6,640 bases of DNA from Synechococcus sp. HW_metabat.21 (lineage in GTDB: Bacteria; Cyanobacteriota; Cyanobacteriia; PCC-6307; Cyanobiaceae): the NCBI GenBank assembly GCA_018623875.1, contig JAAZUZ010000091.1, positions 1 to 6,640 of the forward strand, given 5' to 3'. The notes under the pieces were generated by a model. That model ran no database searches, was not told where the DNA came from, and saw only the letters and a program-made list of their open reading frames with translations. The position numbers were made by a program, and so were the translations under genes. This document shows positions 1-5,548 of the stretch, in pieces (positions within the stretch are counted from its first letter, which is position 1; each line of letters begins with the position of its first letter).

Positions 1-282
1 ATCGGACTGCGCAAGGCGATCGGGGCCCGTAGCAGTGATGTCCTCAGTCAGTTCCTTGTTGAAGCATTGGTGCTCTCCACCCTCGGCGGACTGATCGGCA
101 GCGGCTTGGGCCTCTCCGCGATTGCGATCGTGGCGGCCGTCTCGCCTCTGCCCGCCGCCATTGGTGGCAGCAGCGTGATGGTGACCATGGGCCTCTCCGG
201 CACCATCGGTCTGGTGTTTGGTGTCTTGCCAGCCCGCCGGGCTGCGCGGTTGGATCCGATCACGGCCCTGCGGAGCCTTTAG
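1..282 (+). CDS. MacB-like ABC transporter permease, C-terminal fragment
   Basis: The reading frame is open from the first base, so this is the 3' end of a gene that starts left of the window; 93 residues and the TAG stop are visible. The fragment begins with IGLRKAIGAR, the conserved cytoplasmic turn found before the last transmembrane segments of MacB/LolC/FtsX-type permeases. Two hydrophobic stretches follow (about residues 18-46 and 59-76), and it ends with the typical GVLPARRAARLDPITALRSL tail. Known family members work in the inner membrane with a separate ATPase and often a periplasmic adaptor, to export macrolides, peptides or lipoproteins or to drive envelope remodelling. The substrate cannot be told from this fragment, and the ATPase and adaptor genes, if adjacent, would lie upstream outside the window. 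No terminator is obvious in the 125 bases after it. The family call is secure; MacB rather than another FtsX-fold permease is likely. Confidence 0.88.
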   Translation: MGLRKAIGARSSDVLSQFLVEALVLSTLGGLIGSGLGLSAIAIVAAVSPLPAAIGGSSVMVTMGLSGTIGLVFGVLPARRAARLDPITALRSL

Positions 283-407
283 CAGCAGACAACCCGAACA
301 ATCCAAAGAGAATCGAAAGAAGAACCCCCAAAAGCGTCGAAGGTCTCATCGACAACACATCCCATCCACGAAAGGGGCGTGAATGTTGATTCGAATGCTT
401 CGAAGCT

Positions 408-653
408 TTGGATCAGCTCCAGTGTGGTTACCAAAACCGCAGCGATCGGATGGTGATCCTGCGCTGCATTGGACCCGATCAATTCTTCCTGGAGCGGGTG
501 GTGTTTCCAGTGGAAATCCTCGGTTTTGAAGCACCAGCAGCCTCGGAAGTGCAGATCTGGAGCCATTCCCTTGGCGGTCCTGAACTGATCGAGCGCTTCC
601 AAGCGGAACAACTCACCAGCCCTGTGGAGCTGGAGTGGCCCCAATCCGCCTGA
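408..653 (+). CDS. DUF1830 family protein (cyanobacterial, unknown function)
   Basis: An 81-residue protein recognised as DUF1830, a small family largely confined to cyanobacteria with no established function. The family pattern is visible in order: CGYQNRSDRMVILRCIG at residues 6-22, then ERVVFP followed by FEAP at about 29-42, then VQIW near 48-51. There is no signal peptide or membrane segment, so it is probably cytosolic. The start is uncertain. An in-frame TGA at 387-389 limits the frame, and the only usual initiator before the conserved core is TTG at 408; the next is ATG at 450, which would remove the conserved Cys-Gly-Tyr. No clear Shine-Dalgarno sequence precedes 408. The codons just before the TTG would read FECFEA and come from a repeated TTCGAA. 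It stands alone between the ABC permease and ftsH, on the same strand as both. The family call is good; the start is moderate. Confidence 0.8.
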   Translation: MDQLQCGYQNRSDRMVILRCIGPDQFFLERVVFPVEILGFEAPAASEVQIWSHSLGGPELIERFQAEQLTSPVELEWPQSA

Positions 654-763
654 AATTCAACGCGAATGAGAGAAATAAAGCGCTGCACCGCCTGAGATCT
701 GCCCAGAACAGGCCTTGCTCGCTTTACACTTGTTAAACATTCAGATCTGCACCTGAGGCGGCC
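654..763 (+). promoter_or_regulatory. Upstream region of ftsH, with ribosome binding site and an 8-base direct repeat
   Basis: This 110-base spacer should carry the ftsH promoter. A GAGG at 755-758, five bases before the ATG, is a plausible ribosome binding site and supports the chosen ftsH start. A relatively AT-rich patch at 722-740 contains TACACT (725-730) and TTAAAC (733-738), either of which could be a -10 element, but no good -35 hexamer lies at the right distance, so no promoter is claimed precisely. AGATCTGC occurs twice in the same orientation (695-702 and 743-750), on either side of the AT-rich patch. No convincing terminator for the DUF1830 gene was seen here, so some read-through into ftsH is possible. 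Confidence 0.35.
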
Positions 764-2704
764 ATGAATCAACGCTGGCGCACGATTGTCCTTTGGGTCC
801 TTCCCATTGGCGTCGCCGTCTTCCTCGGCTGGCAAGTGCTGGGCGGCGGTTTCGGTGGCGTAAGCCCCTCCTCCGGCACCACCGTTGCCCCCCGGAACGC
901 TGCTGTGGCTCGGATGAGCTACGGCCGTTTCATTGATTACGTCGATGCCGGCCGTGTGACGGCGGTTGACATTTTTGACGGCGGCCGCACCGCTGTGGTG
1001 GAGGCCGTTGATCCCGATCTGGACAACCGCGTCCAGCGCCTCCGGGTCGATCTCCCCGGCCTAGCTCCGGAACTGGTGAACAACCTCAAGGAGCAGGGCA
1101 TCAGCTTTGACATCCACCCCCCGCGCACGGCACCTCCGGCCCTCGGCCTGCTGGGCAATCTGCTCTTCCCGCTGCTGCTGATCGGTGGTCTGGTGCTGCT
1201 CTCCCGCCGTGGTGGCGGTGGCGGCATGCCTGGCGGCCCCGGTCAGGCGATGCAGTTCGGCAAAACGAAGGCACGCTTTCTGATGGAAGCCGAGACCGGC
1301 GTGATGTTCGATGACGTCGCCGGTGTTGAAGAAGCCAAGCAGGATCTGCAAGAGGTCGTCACCTTCCTGAAGACCCCCGAGCGCTTCACCTCGGTGGGCG
1401 CGAAGATTCCCAAGGGTGTGCTGCTTGTTGGCCCTCCTGGCACCGGCAAAACCCTTCTCGCCAAAGCGATTGCAGGTGAAGCGGGTGTGCCCTTCTTCTC
1501 CCTCTCCGGTTCGGAGTTCGTCGAGATGTTCGTCGGCGTCGGCGCCAGCCGTGTCCGCGACCTCTTCAAGCGCGCCAAAGAGAACAGCCCCTGCCTGATC
1601 TTCATTGACGAGATCGACGCCGTCGGTCGTCAGCGCGGTGCCGGTGTTGGTGGCGGCAACGACGAGCGGGAGCAGACCCTCAACCAGCTGCTCACCGAAA
1701 TGGACGGCTTTGAGGGCAACAGCGGCATCATCATCATTGCTGCAACGAACCGCGCCGATGTGCTCGATTCCGCGCTGCTGCGTCCCGGTCGTTTCGACCG
1801 TCAGGTGCAGGTCGACGTGCCCGACATCAAGGGGCGTCTGGCCGTGCTCAAGGTGCACTGCCGGGACAAAAAGCTCGCTGACGACGTCAGCCTCGAAGCG
1901 ATTGCCCGCCGTACGCCTGGCTTCTCCGGAGCTGACCTGGCCAACCTGCTGAACGAAGCGGCCATCCTCACCGCCCGCCGCCGCAAAGAGGCCACCAGCC
2001 TGGCGGAAATCGATGACGCGGTCGATCGCATCATCGCCGGCATGGAGGGCAAACCCCTCACCGACGGCCGCAGCAAGCGTCTGATCGCTTATCACGAAGT
2101 GGGCCATGCCCTGGTGGGCACCCTCGTCAAGGCTCACGACCCCGTCCAGAAGGTCACCCTGATCCCTCGCGGCCAAGCTCAAGGCCTGACCTGGTTCTCC
2201 CCCGACGAGGAACAGATGCTCGTCAGCCGTGCCCAATTGCGCGCCCGGATCATGGGGGCCCTGGGTGGTCGCGCCGCTGAGGATGTGGTCTTCGGTTATG
2301 CCGAAGTCACCACCGGTGCCGGCGGCGACATCCAACAGGTGGCTTCCATCGCCCGTCAGATGGTGACCCGCTTCGGCATGAGTGACCTCGGCCAGTGCTC
2401 CCTCGAGGCCGGCAACCAAGAGGTCTTCCTGGGCCGCGACCTGATGACCCGCAGCGATGGTTCCGATGCCACCGCAGCCCGTGTCGACGCATCTGTGCGC
2501 AAGATCGTTCAGACCTGCTACGAAGACACCGTCAAGCTCGTCGCTGAACACCGGGCCTGCATGGACCGTGTCGTCGAACTCCTGATCGAGAAGGAAAGCC
2601 TCGACGGCGATGAGTTCCGCGCCATCGTCAGTGAATTCACGACCGTCCCGGAAAAGGAGCGTTTCTCGCCCCTGCTGAGCACGCCGGAATCTGCTTCAGC
2701 CTGA
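764..2704 (+). CDS. ftsH: FtsH2-type ATP-dependent zinc metalloprotease (AAA+, membrane-bound)
   Basis: This 646-residue protein has the complete FtsH architecture. A first membrane segment spans about residues 7-26, a lumenal/periplasmic domain about 48-120, and a second membrane segment about 126-147, followed by a Gly-rich linker. The AAA+ domain has Walker A GPPGTGKT at 223-230, the pore motif FVG at 256-258, Walker B LIFIDE at 278-283, and arginine fingers Arg343 and Arg346 in the second region of homology. The peptidase has the zinc motif HEVGH at 444-448 and the likely third ligand Asp522 in the GAGGD segment. Every key residue is present, so it should be active. It forms hexamers that pull membrane proteins into the protease chamber. 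The N-terminus, the MPGGPGQAM linker and the TPGFSGADLANLLNEAA region closely resemble Synechocystis FtsH2 (Slr0228), which works with FtsH3 in removing damaged photosystem II D1; that paralogue assignment rests on recalled similarity. GAGG at 755-758 supports the ATG at 764. thf1, whose product is linked to FtsH2/FtsH3, lies about 0.9 kb downstream. Confidence 0.97.
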   Translation: MNQRWRTIVLWVLPIGVAVFLGWQVLGGGFGGVSPSSGTTVAPRNAAVARMSYGRFIDYVDAGRVTAVDIFDGGRTAVVEAVDPDLDNRVQRLRVDLPGLAPELVNNLKEQGISFDIHPPRTAPPALGLLGNLLFPLLLIGGLVLLSRRGGGGGMPGGPGQAMQFGKTKARFLMEAETGVMFDDVAGVEEAKQDLQEVVTFLKTPERFTSVGAKIPKGVLLVGPPGTGKTLLAKAIAGEAGVPFFSLSGSEFVEMFVGVGASRVRDLFKRAKENSPCLIFIDEIDAVGRQRGAGVGGGNDEREQTLNQLLTEMDGFEGNSGIIIIAATNRADVLDSALLRPGRFDRQVQVDVPDIKGRLAVLKVHCRDKKLADDVSLEAIARRTPGFSGADLANLLNEAAILTARRRKEATSLAEIDDAVDRIIAGMEGKPLTDGRSKRLIAYHEVGHALVGTLVKAHDPVQKVTLIPRGQAQGLTWFSPDEEQMLVSRAQLRARIMGALGGRAAEDVVFGYAEVTTGAGGDIQQVASIARQMVTRFGMSDLGQCSLEAGNQEVFLGRDLMTRSDGSDATAARVDASVRKIVQTCYEDTVKLVAEHRACMDRVVELLIEKESLDGDEFRAIVSEFTTVPEKERFSPLLSTPESASA

Positions 2705-2718
2705 CGCTGAAGCACAAC

Positions 2719-2747
2719 AAAGCCCGCGGTTAACCCGCGGGCTTTTT
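2719..2747 (+). terminator. Intrinsic terminator of ftsH, probably shared with the convergent DUF2256 gene
   Basis: A perfect stem of 11 base pairs (2719-2729 with 2735-2745, core AGCCCGCGG/CCGCGGGCT) encloses a five-base loop at 2730-2734. It is followed on the plus strand by a run of five T (2743-2747), starting 14 bases after the ftsH stop codon. Read on the minus strand, the same stem is followed by TTTGTTGT, a weaker U-rich tract, so it could also end the clpP-DUF2256 transcript. The minus-strand TAA stop of the DUF2256 gene (2730-2732) lies in the loop. Confidence 0.88.
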
Positions 2748-2930
2748 GCTGTCTGGGCCCTGGTTCCGGCAACGGTCAGAGCAATAAATCACTTGATCCC
2801 AAACCGTGGCCCACTTTTTGCGCCACTGGAAGGGGCGCTGGCAAACCGGGCAGAGCTTGCTGGGACGTTCACTCGGTGGGCGACCTCGGCCACCCACCGC
2901 GCCGCTGCGTTGACCGCGACCGCGGGCCAT
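2730..2930 (-). CDS. DUF2256 family small zinc-ribbon-like protein
   Basis: A 66-residue basic protein recognised as DUF2256. The family core runs from about residue 24 to 55. CPVC (Cys27, Cys30) and YCSDRC (Cys50, Cys54) form a likely four-cysteine zinc site, joined by the hallmark RPFQWRKKWATVWDQV. The first 20 residues are rich in Arg and Gly and look disordered, an extension that could help bind nucleic acid; that is inference. The ATG at 2928-2930 is the only reasonable start, although no ribosome binding site is seen. It begins 15 bases after the clpP stop, so it is probably co-transcribed with clpP. Its last codons (KKPAG, stop) form one arm and the loop of the hairpin shared with ftsH. 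The biochemical role of the family is unknown; members are often found near photolyase/cryptochrome-type genes in other bacteria, as far as I recall, and none is visible here. Confidence 0.87.
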   Translation of the reverse strand: MARGRGQRSGAVGGRGRPPSERPSKLCPVCQRPFQWRKKWATVWDQVIYCSDRCRNQGPDSKKPAG

Positions 2931-2945
2931 GGAGCGAAGAACCGA

Positions 2946-3536
2946 TCAGACGGGGCGCACGGGGCGCTTATCGATCACCTTGTCGATCAGTCCGTACTCG
3001 ACCGCTTCGGCGGGGGACATGAAGAAGTCGCGGTCCGTGTCGTCCTCAATCCGGCTCAGGGGTTGGCCGGTGCGATCAGACAGCTCCTGGTTGAGCTTCT
3101 TCTTGAGGTAGAGGATTTCGTCAGCCTGGATCCGAATATCGCTGGCCTGCCCCTGGGCACCGCCCAACGGCTGGTGGATCATGATCCGTGAATGGGTCAG
3201 GCTGCTGCGCTTGCCTTTGGCCCCGGCGCAGAGCAGAAAAGCTCCCATCGAGGCCGCCAAACCGACGCAGACGGTCTGCACATCCGGCTTGATGTGCTGC
3301 ATCGTGTCGAAGATGCCCAGGCCGTCGTAGACGGAACCACCCGGCGAGTTGATGTAGAGGAAGATGTCCTTCTCGGGATCCTCGGCTTCCAGGAACAGCA
3401 GCTGGGCAACGATCCGGTTTGCGGACTCGGCGGTCACCGGCTCACCCAGGAAGACGATGCGCTCGCGCAGAAGTCGCGAGTAAATATCGAACGCCCGCTC
3501 ACCACGGCCCGACTCTTCGATCACGATCGGGATCAT
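2946..3536 (-). CDS. clpP: ATP-dependent Clp protease proteolytic subunit ClpP
   Basis: ClpP is the serine peptidase that forms two stacked heptameric rings and degrades proteins unfolded by ClpX or ClpC. Counting from the ATG at 3534-3536, the 196-residue protein has the catalytic triad Ser96 (in GLAASMGAF), His121 (in SRIMIHQPLGG) and Asp170 (in DDTDRDFF), aligned by eye with E. coli ClpP. The oxyanion segment NSPGGS and the start IPIVIEESGRGERAFDIYSR are typical, and there is no propeptide. A GTG six bases upstream (3540-3542) is an alternative start, but MIPIVIEE is the usual cyanobacterial N-terminus. Cyanobacteria have several ClpP paralogues plus the inactive ClpR; the intact triad rules out ClpR. 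The run GGSVYDGLGIFDTMQHIKPD recalls the ClpP2 paralogue, but I am not sure of the number. No clpX or clpC is adjacent. It is transcribed divergently from thf1 and followed at 15 bases by the DUF2256 gene. Confidence 0.96.
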   Translation of the reverse strand: MIPIVIEESGRGERAFDIYSRLLRERIVFLGEPVTAESANRIVAQLLFLEAEDPEKDIFLYINSPGGSVYDGLGIFDTMQHIKPDVQTVCVGLAASMGAFLLCAGAKGKRSSLTHSRIMIHQPLGGAQGQASDIRIQADEILYLKKKLNQELSDRTGQPLSRIEDDTDRDFFMSPAEAVEYGLIDKVIDKRPVRPV

Positions 3537-3638
3537 GGTCACTTTGCGCTTCAGCAGATGGGCGGATCCTACTGAGCTTCAGTCGTATTCAGCGTTCTCT
3601 GCGAGCTAGGGTCGCGGGAACTTGATGGATGTTTCAGC
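3537..3638. promoter_or_regulatory. Divergent spacer between clpP and thf1
   Basis: These 102 bases must contain the start signals for both divergent genes unless they are transcribed from elsewhere. I could not pick out a convincing -35/-10 pair on either strand. TTCAG occurs four times in the same orientation (starting at 3550, 3578, 3588 and 3633), and the longer TTCAGCGT occurs at 3588-3595 and 3633-3640, the second copy running into the thf1 start codon. Neither gene has a strong Shine-Dalgarno sequence; GGAT at 3627-3630 is the nearest candidate for thf1. Confidence 0.35.
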
Positions 3639-4319
3639 GTGAGTGCGAGCCTCACCGTTGCCGATAGCAAGCGGGCCTTTCACCAGGCGTTCCCCCATGT
3701 CATCGCGCCGCTCTACCGCCGCCTGGTGGATGAGTTGCTCGTGGAACTGCACTTGCTGAGCCACCAGAAGGGCTTCCATGCCGATCAGCTGTTCGCGGTC
3801 GGCCTAACCCAAGTCTTCGACAGCTTCTCAAGCGGCTACAAGCCTGAGAACCAGCGGGAACAACTGTTCCTTGCCCTGTGCAGCGCCAATGGTTTTGACG
3901 GTGGTGCCTTCCGCCAAATGGCTGCCGACGCGGCGACCCAAGTGGGCCACCACAATCTCGATGAGGTCAAAGGCTGGTTGAGCAACCGCGGCGAGGGTGC
4001 TCCTGCACCGATCGCCAGCCTGCTCCACGGCGTTCAGCGGGACGACTTCCATTACTCCCGCCTCGTGGCCGTCGGGCTGCTCAGCCTGCTGCAACGCGCC
4101 CAAGGCGCTGATGCCATCGATCCTCAGGCCCTGCGCAGTGCCGCCCACGAGATCGGTGAGTCGATGGGACTGATCAAGTCCCGTGTCGACAAGGACCTCA
4201 GCCTCTACGCCGGGAACATCGAAAAGATGACCCAAGCCGTGGAACTCATGGAAGAGACCGTGGCTGCCGAGCGTCGCCGCCGCGAACGGGCCGCCGCCGA
4301 GCACGAGGCCAAGAGCTAA
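3639..4319 (+). CDS. thf1: Thf1/Psb29, thylakoid formation and photosystem II biogenesis/repair protein
   Basis: This 226-residue protein is recognised as Thf1/Psb29, conserved in cyanobacteria and plastids. Hallmarks in order: TVADSKRAF (6-14), RRLVDELLVELHLLS (27-41), HYSRLVAVGLLSLL (138-151), and a C-terminal helix from KDLSLYAGNIEKMTQAVE (185-202) into a highly charged, probably coiled-coil tail (about 192-226). Length and order match Synechocystis Sll1414. There is no signal peptide or membrane segment, as expected of a peripheral protein on the cytoplasmic side of the thylakoid. In Synechocystis it associates with FtsH2/FtsH3 complexes and is needed for normal photosystem II repair; here an ftsH of that type is two genes away. 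The start is GTG at 3639; the nearby ATG at 3625 is out of frame, and MSASLTVADSKRAF fits the family N-terminus. It diverges from clpP and its TAA stop overlaps the stop of the opposing gene. Confidence 0.95.
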   Translation: MSASLTVADSKRAFHQAFPHVIAPLYRRLVDELLVELHLLSHQKGFHADQLFAVGLTQVFDSFSSGYKPENQREQLFLALCSANGFDGGAFRQMAADAATQVGHHNLDEVKGWLSNRGEGAPAPIASLLHGVQRDDFHYSRLVAVGLLSLLQRAQGADAIDPQALRSAAHEIGESMGLIKSRVDKDLSLYAGNIEKMTQAVELMEETVAAERRRRERAAAEHEAKS

Positions 4320-4353
4320 GGCCTCAGCTCACCGCTCAAGGCGGTTTGGCCTC
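4305..4353. repeat. Inverted repeats at the thf1/unknown-gene convergent junction, possible bidirectional terminator
   Basis: GAGGCC (4305-4310) can pair with GGCCTC at 4320-4325, enclosing a nine-base loop that contains both overlapping stop codons, or with a second GGCCTC at 4348-4353. Between the two GGCCTC copies sits a smaller hairpin, ACCGC (4331-4335) with GCGGT (4341-4345). The arms are GC-rich but no T-run of four or more follows on either strand, so terminator function is only a possibility. It is the only candidate structure separating the two convergent transcripts. Confidence 0.35.
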
Positions 4354-5548
4354 CTCGGCTCGGCACCCCTCGAAGCACCAGCTCACGGGCACGGCGAACG
4401 GCTAGAGGCATCAGTGGCGGCAGAAGTCGCTTGGCCAGGAGCCGTTTCGGCTGGAGCCGCAGAGTCCAGGCTCCGTCCTGCTCAAAGGCAGCAGGCTTGA
4501 GGGGACCTGGGGCGGGCCCAAGGAAGAGCAAGAGGTGCTCCTTGGACAACCAGCGCCAGCCGCCCTGGGCAACACCGCCGCGGCTCCAAAGCCATTGCTT
4601 CTCTGTCCCTCTGGAGAGAGCCAAGCCTTGATCGATGAGGGGTTGCTCGAGGGCCTTCAGGCGTGGTGCCCAAAAGGACTGCCCGTCCTGCAGACGCAGC
4701 TGCAGCTGCAAGCCCGCCAAGAAAGCCCCTTGGTCAAGAGCGGAGAGGCGCAGCACAAACGGGCTCTGCGAGAGTCGCTTGAGGGCATCAGGCTGGAGGC
4801 CATAGCGATCAGCTAAGGCCTGCTTTACGGAAGCGCTGCTCAGCAGCCCACGAAACAGAAGGTCCAGCCGGGGGCCCTTGAGGTCCAGCAACTCCGTGGT
4901 CACGAAGGGCTCGGGACGAGGGGTTCCAGCGGAACGCGGAGCAGCGGCGTGACTGCCGCGAGCAGCAGCCGCTTCACCGCTCCAGAGCAGGCGTGATCTC
5001 TCACTGCTAAGGGTCAAACAACCCTGCTGCAGGCTGCTGGCCACTGGGGCCAAAGGGCCGAGCAACGACGAGAGGCCAGCGGCGCTCCAGTAGACCGCAT
5101 CACCCCGTTGAAGCTGCAGCGCGCAACGCCGCTCCAGGCCGCGCAGAGCGGGGCGCTGGAGCTGCAATTGCTGCTCCAGCTGCTGACGCACCAGAGGATT
5201 GGGAGCAACCAGGGTGAACTGGTCCAGGCGGAACGCATGGGCCGGAAGGGGAGCCGAGGCCGGCGTCTCCAAGACCAAGACCGCACCCGCTGAAGCGTGG
5301 GAGCTCCAGAGTTGCCACCAGAATTGCTGGCGAGCCGACCAGAGCGGGGCCGCTTGGGAGCCAAGACGTTCCCTCCAAATGGACGGGGGCGGATCCGCTG
5401 GGCGCGAGCGGTGGGTCTGAAGCAGGGCCGACTCCAGCAGAAGTCGGTCCAAGCCGCGAGCAGATCCGCGAGGGAAGAGCCAGAGGGCGAGGGCCGGCAA
5501 GGCCACCAGGAGAGCAACCAGTCCAGCGCTGCTGCGCAGGCCGCGCAT
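4316..5548 (-). CDS. Uncharacterised membrane-anchored protein, co-transcribed with cofH
   Basis: I do not recognise this 410-residue protein. It starts with a short basic N-terminus (MRGLR) and one hydrophobic segment at about residues 7-25, so it is probably anchored in a membrane with the rest on the periplasmic or lumenal side; no lipobox or clear cleavage site is seen. The remainder is rich in Leu, Gln, Ala and Arg, has 14 Trp (clusters FWWQLW at 76-81 and WRW at 331-333) and only two Cys (142 and 177), and shows no catalytic motif I know. A low-complexity Ala-rich stretch spans about 192-213. The style of alternating short hydrophobic strands loosely recalls DUF3352 proteins of cyanobacteria, but I cannot support that assignment. 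The ATG (5546-5548) overlaps the cofH stop by one base as TAATG, suggesting translational coupling. Its TAG stop (4316-4318) overlaps that of thf1. The length, uninterrupted frame and gene overlap make it a real gene. Confidence 0.85.
   Translation of the reverse strand: MRGLRSSAGLVALLVALPALALWLFPRGSARGLDRLLLESALLQTHRSRPADPPPSIWRERLGSQAAPLWSARQQFWWQLWSSHASAGAVLVLETPASAPLPAHAFRLDQFTLVAPNPLVRQQLEQQLQLQRPALRGLERRCALQLQRGDAVYWSAAGLSSLLGPLAPVASSLQQGCLTLSSERSRLLWSGEAAAARGSHAAAPRSAGTPRPEPFVTTELLDLKGPRLDLLFRGLLSSASVKQALADRYGLQPDALKRLSQSPFVLRLSALDQGAFLAGLQLQLRLQDGQSFWAPRLKALEQPLIDQGLALSRGTEKQWLWSRGGVAQGGWRWLSKEHLLLFLGPAPGPLKPAAFEQDGAWTLRLQPKRLLAKRLLPPLMPLAVRRARELVLRGVPSRGGQTALSGELRP

Noticed and set aside
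279..835. Minus-strand open frames opposite the DUF1830 gene and ftsH start (121 and 118 codons)
   Set aside because: They overlap the recognised DUF1830 frame and the ftsH start, show no family resemblance, and look like shadow frames.
1061..2551. A 496-codon open frame on the minus strand opposite ftsH
   Set aside because: It lies entirely inside ftsH, has no recognisable domain, and its composition is what antisense reading of a GC-rich codon-biased gene gives. The ftsH frame has every family motif.
2793..3575. Plus-strand open frames opposite clpP and DUF2256
   Set aside because: Both minus-strand genes are recognised families with intact motifs; the plus-strand frames are low-information mirror readings.
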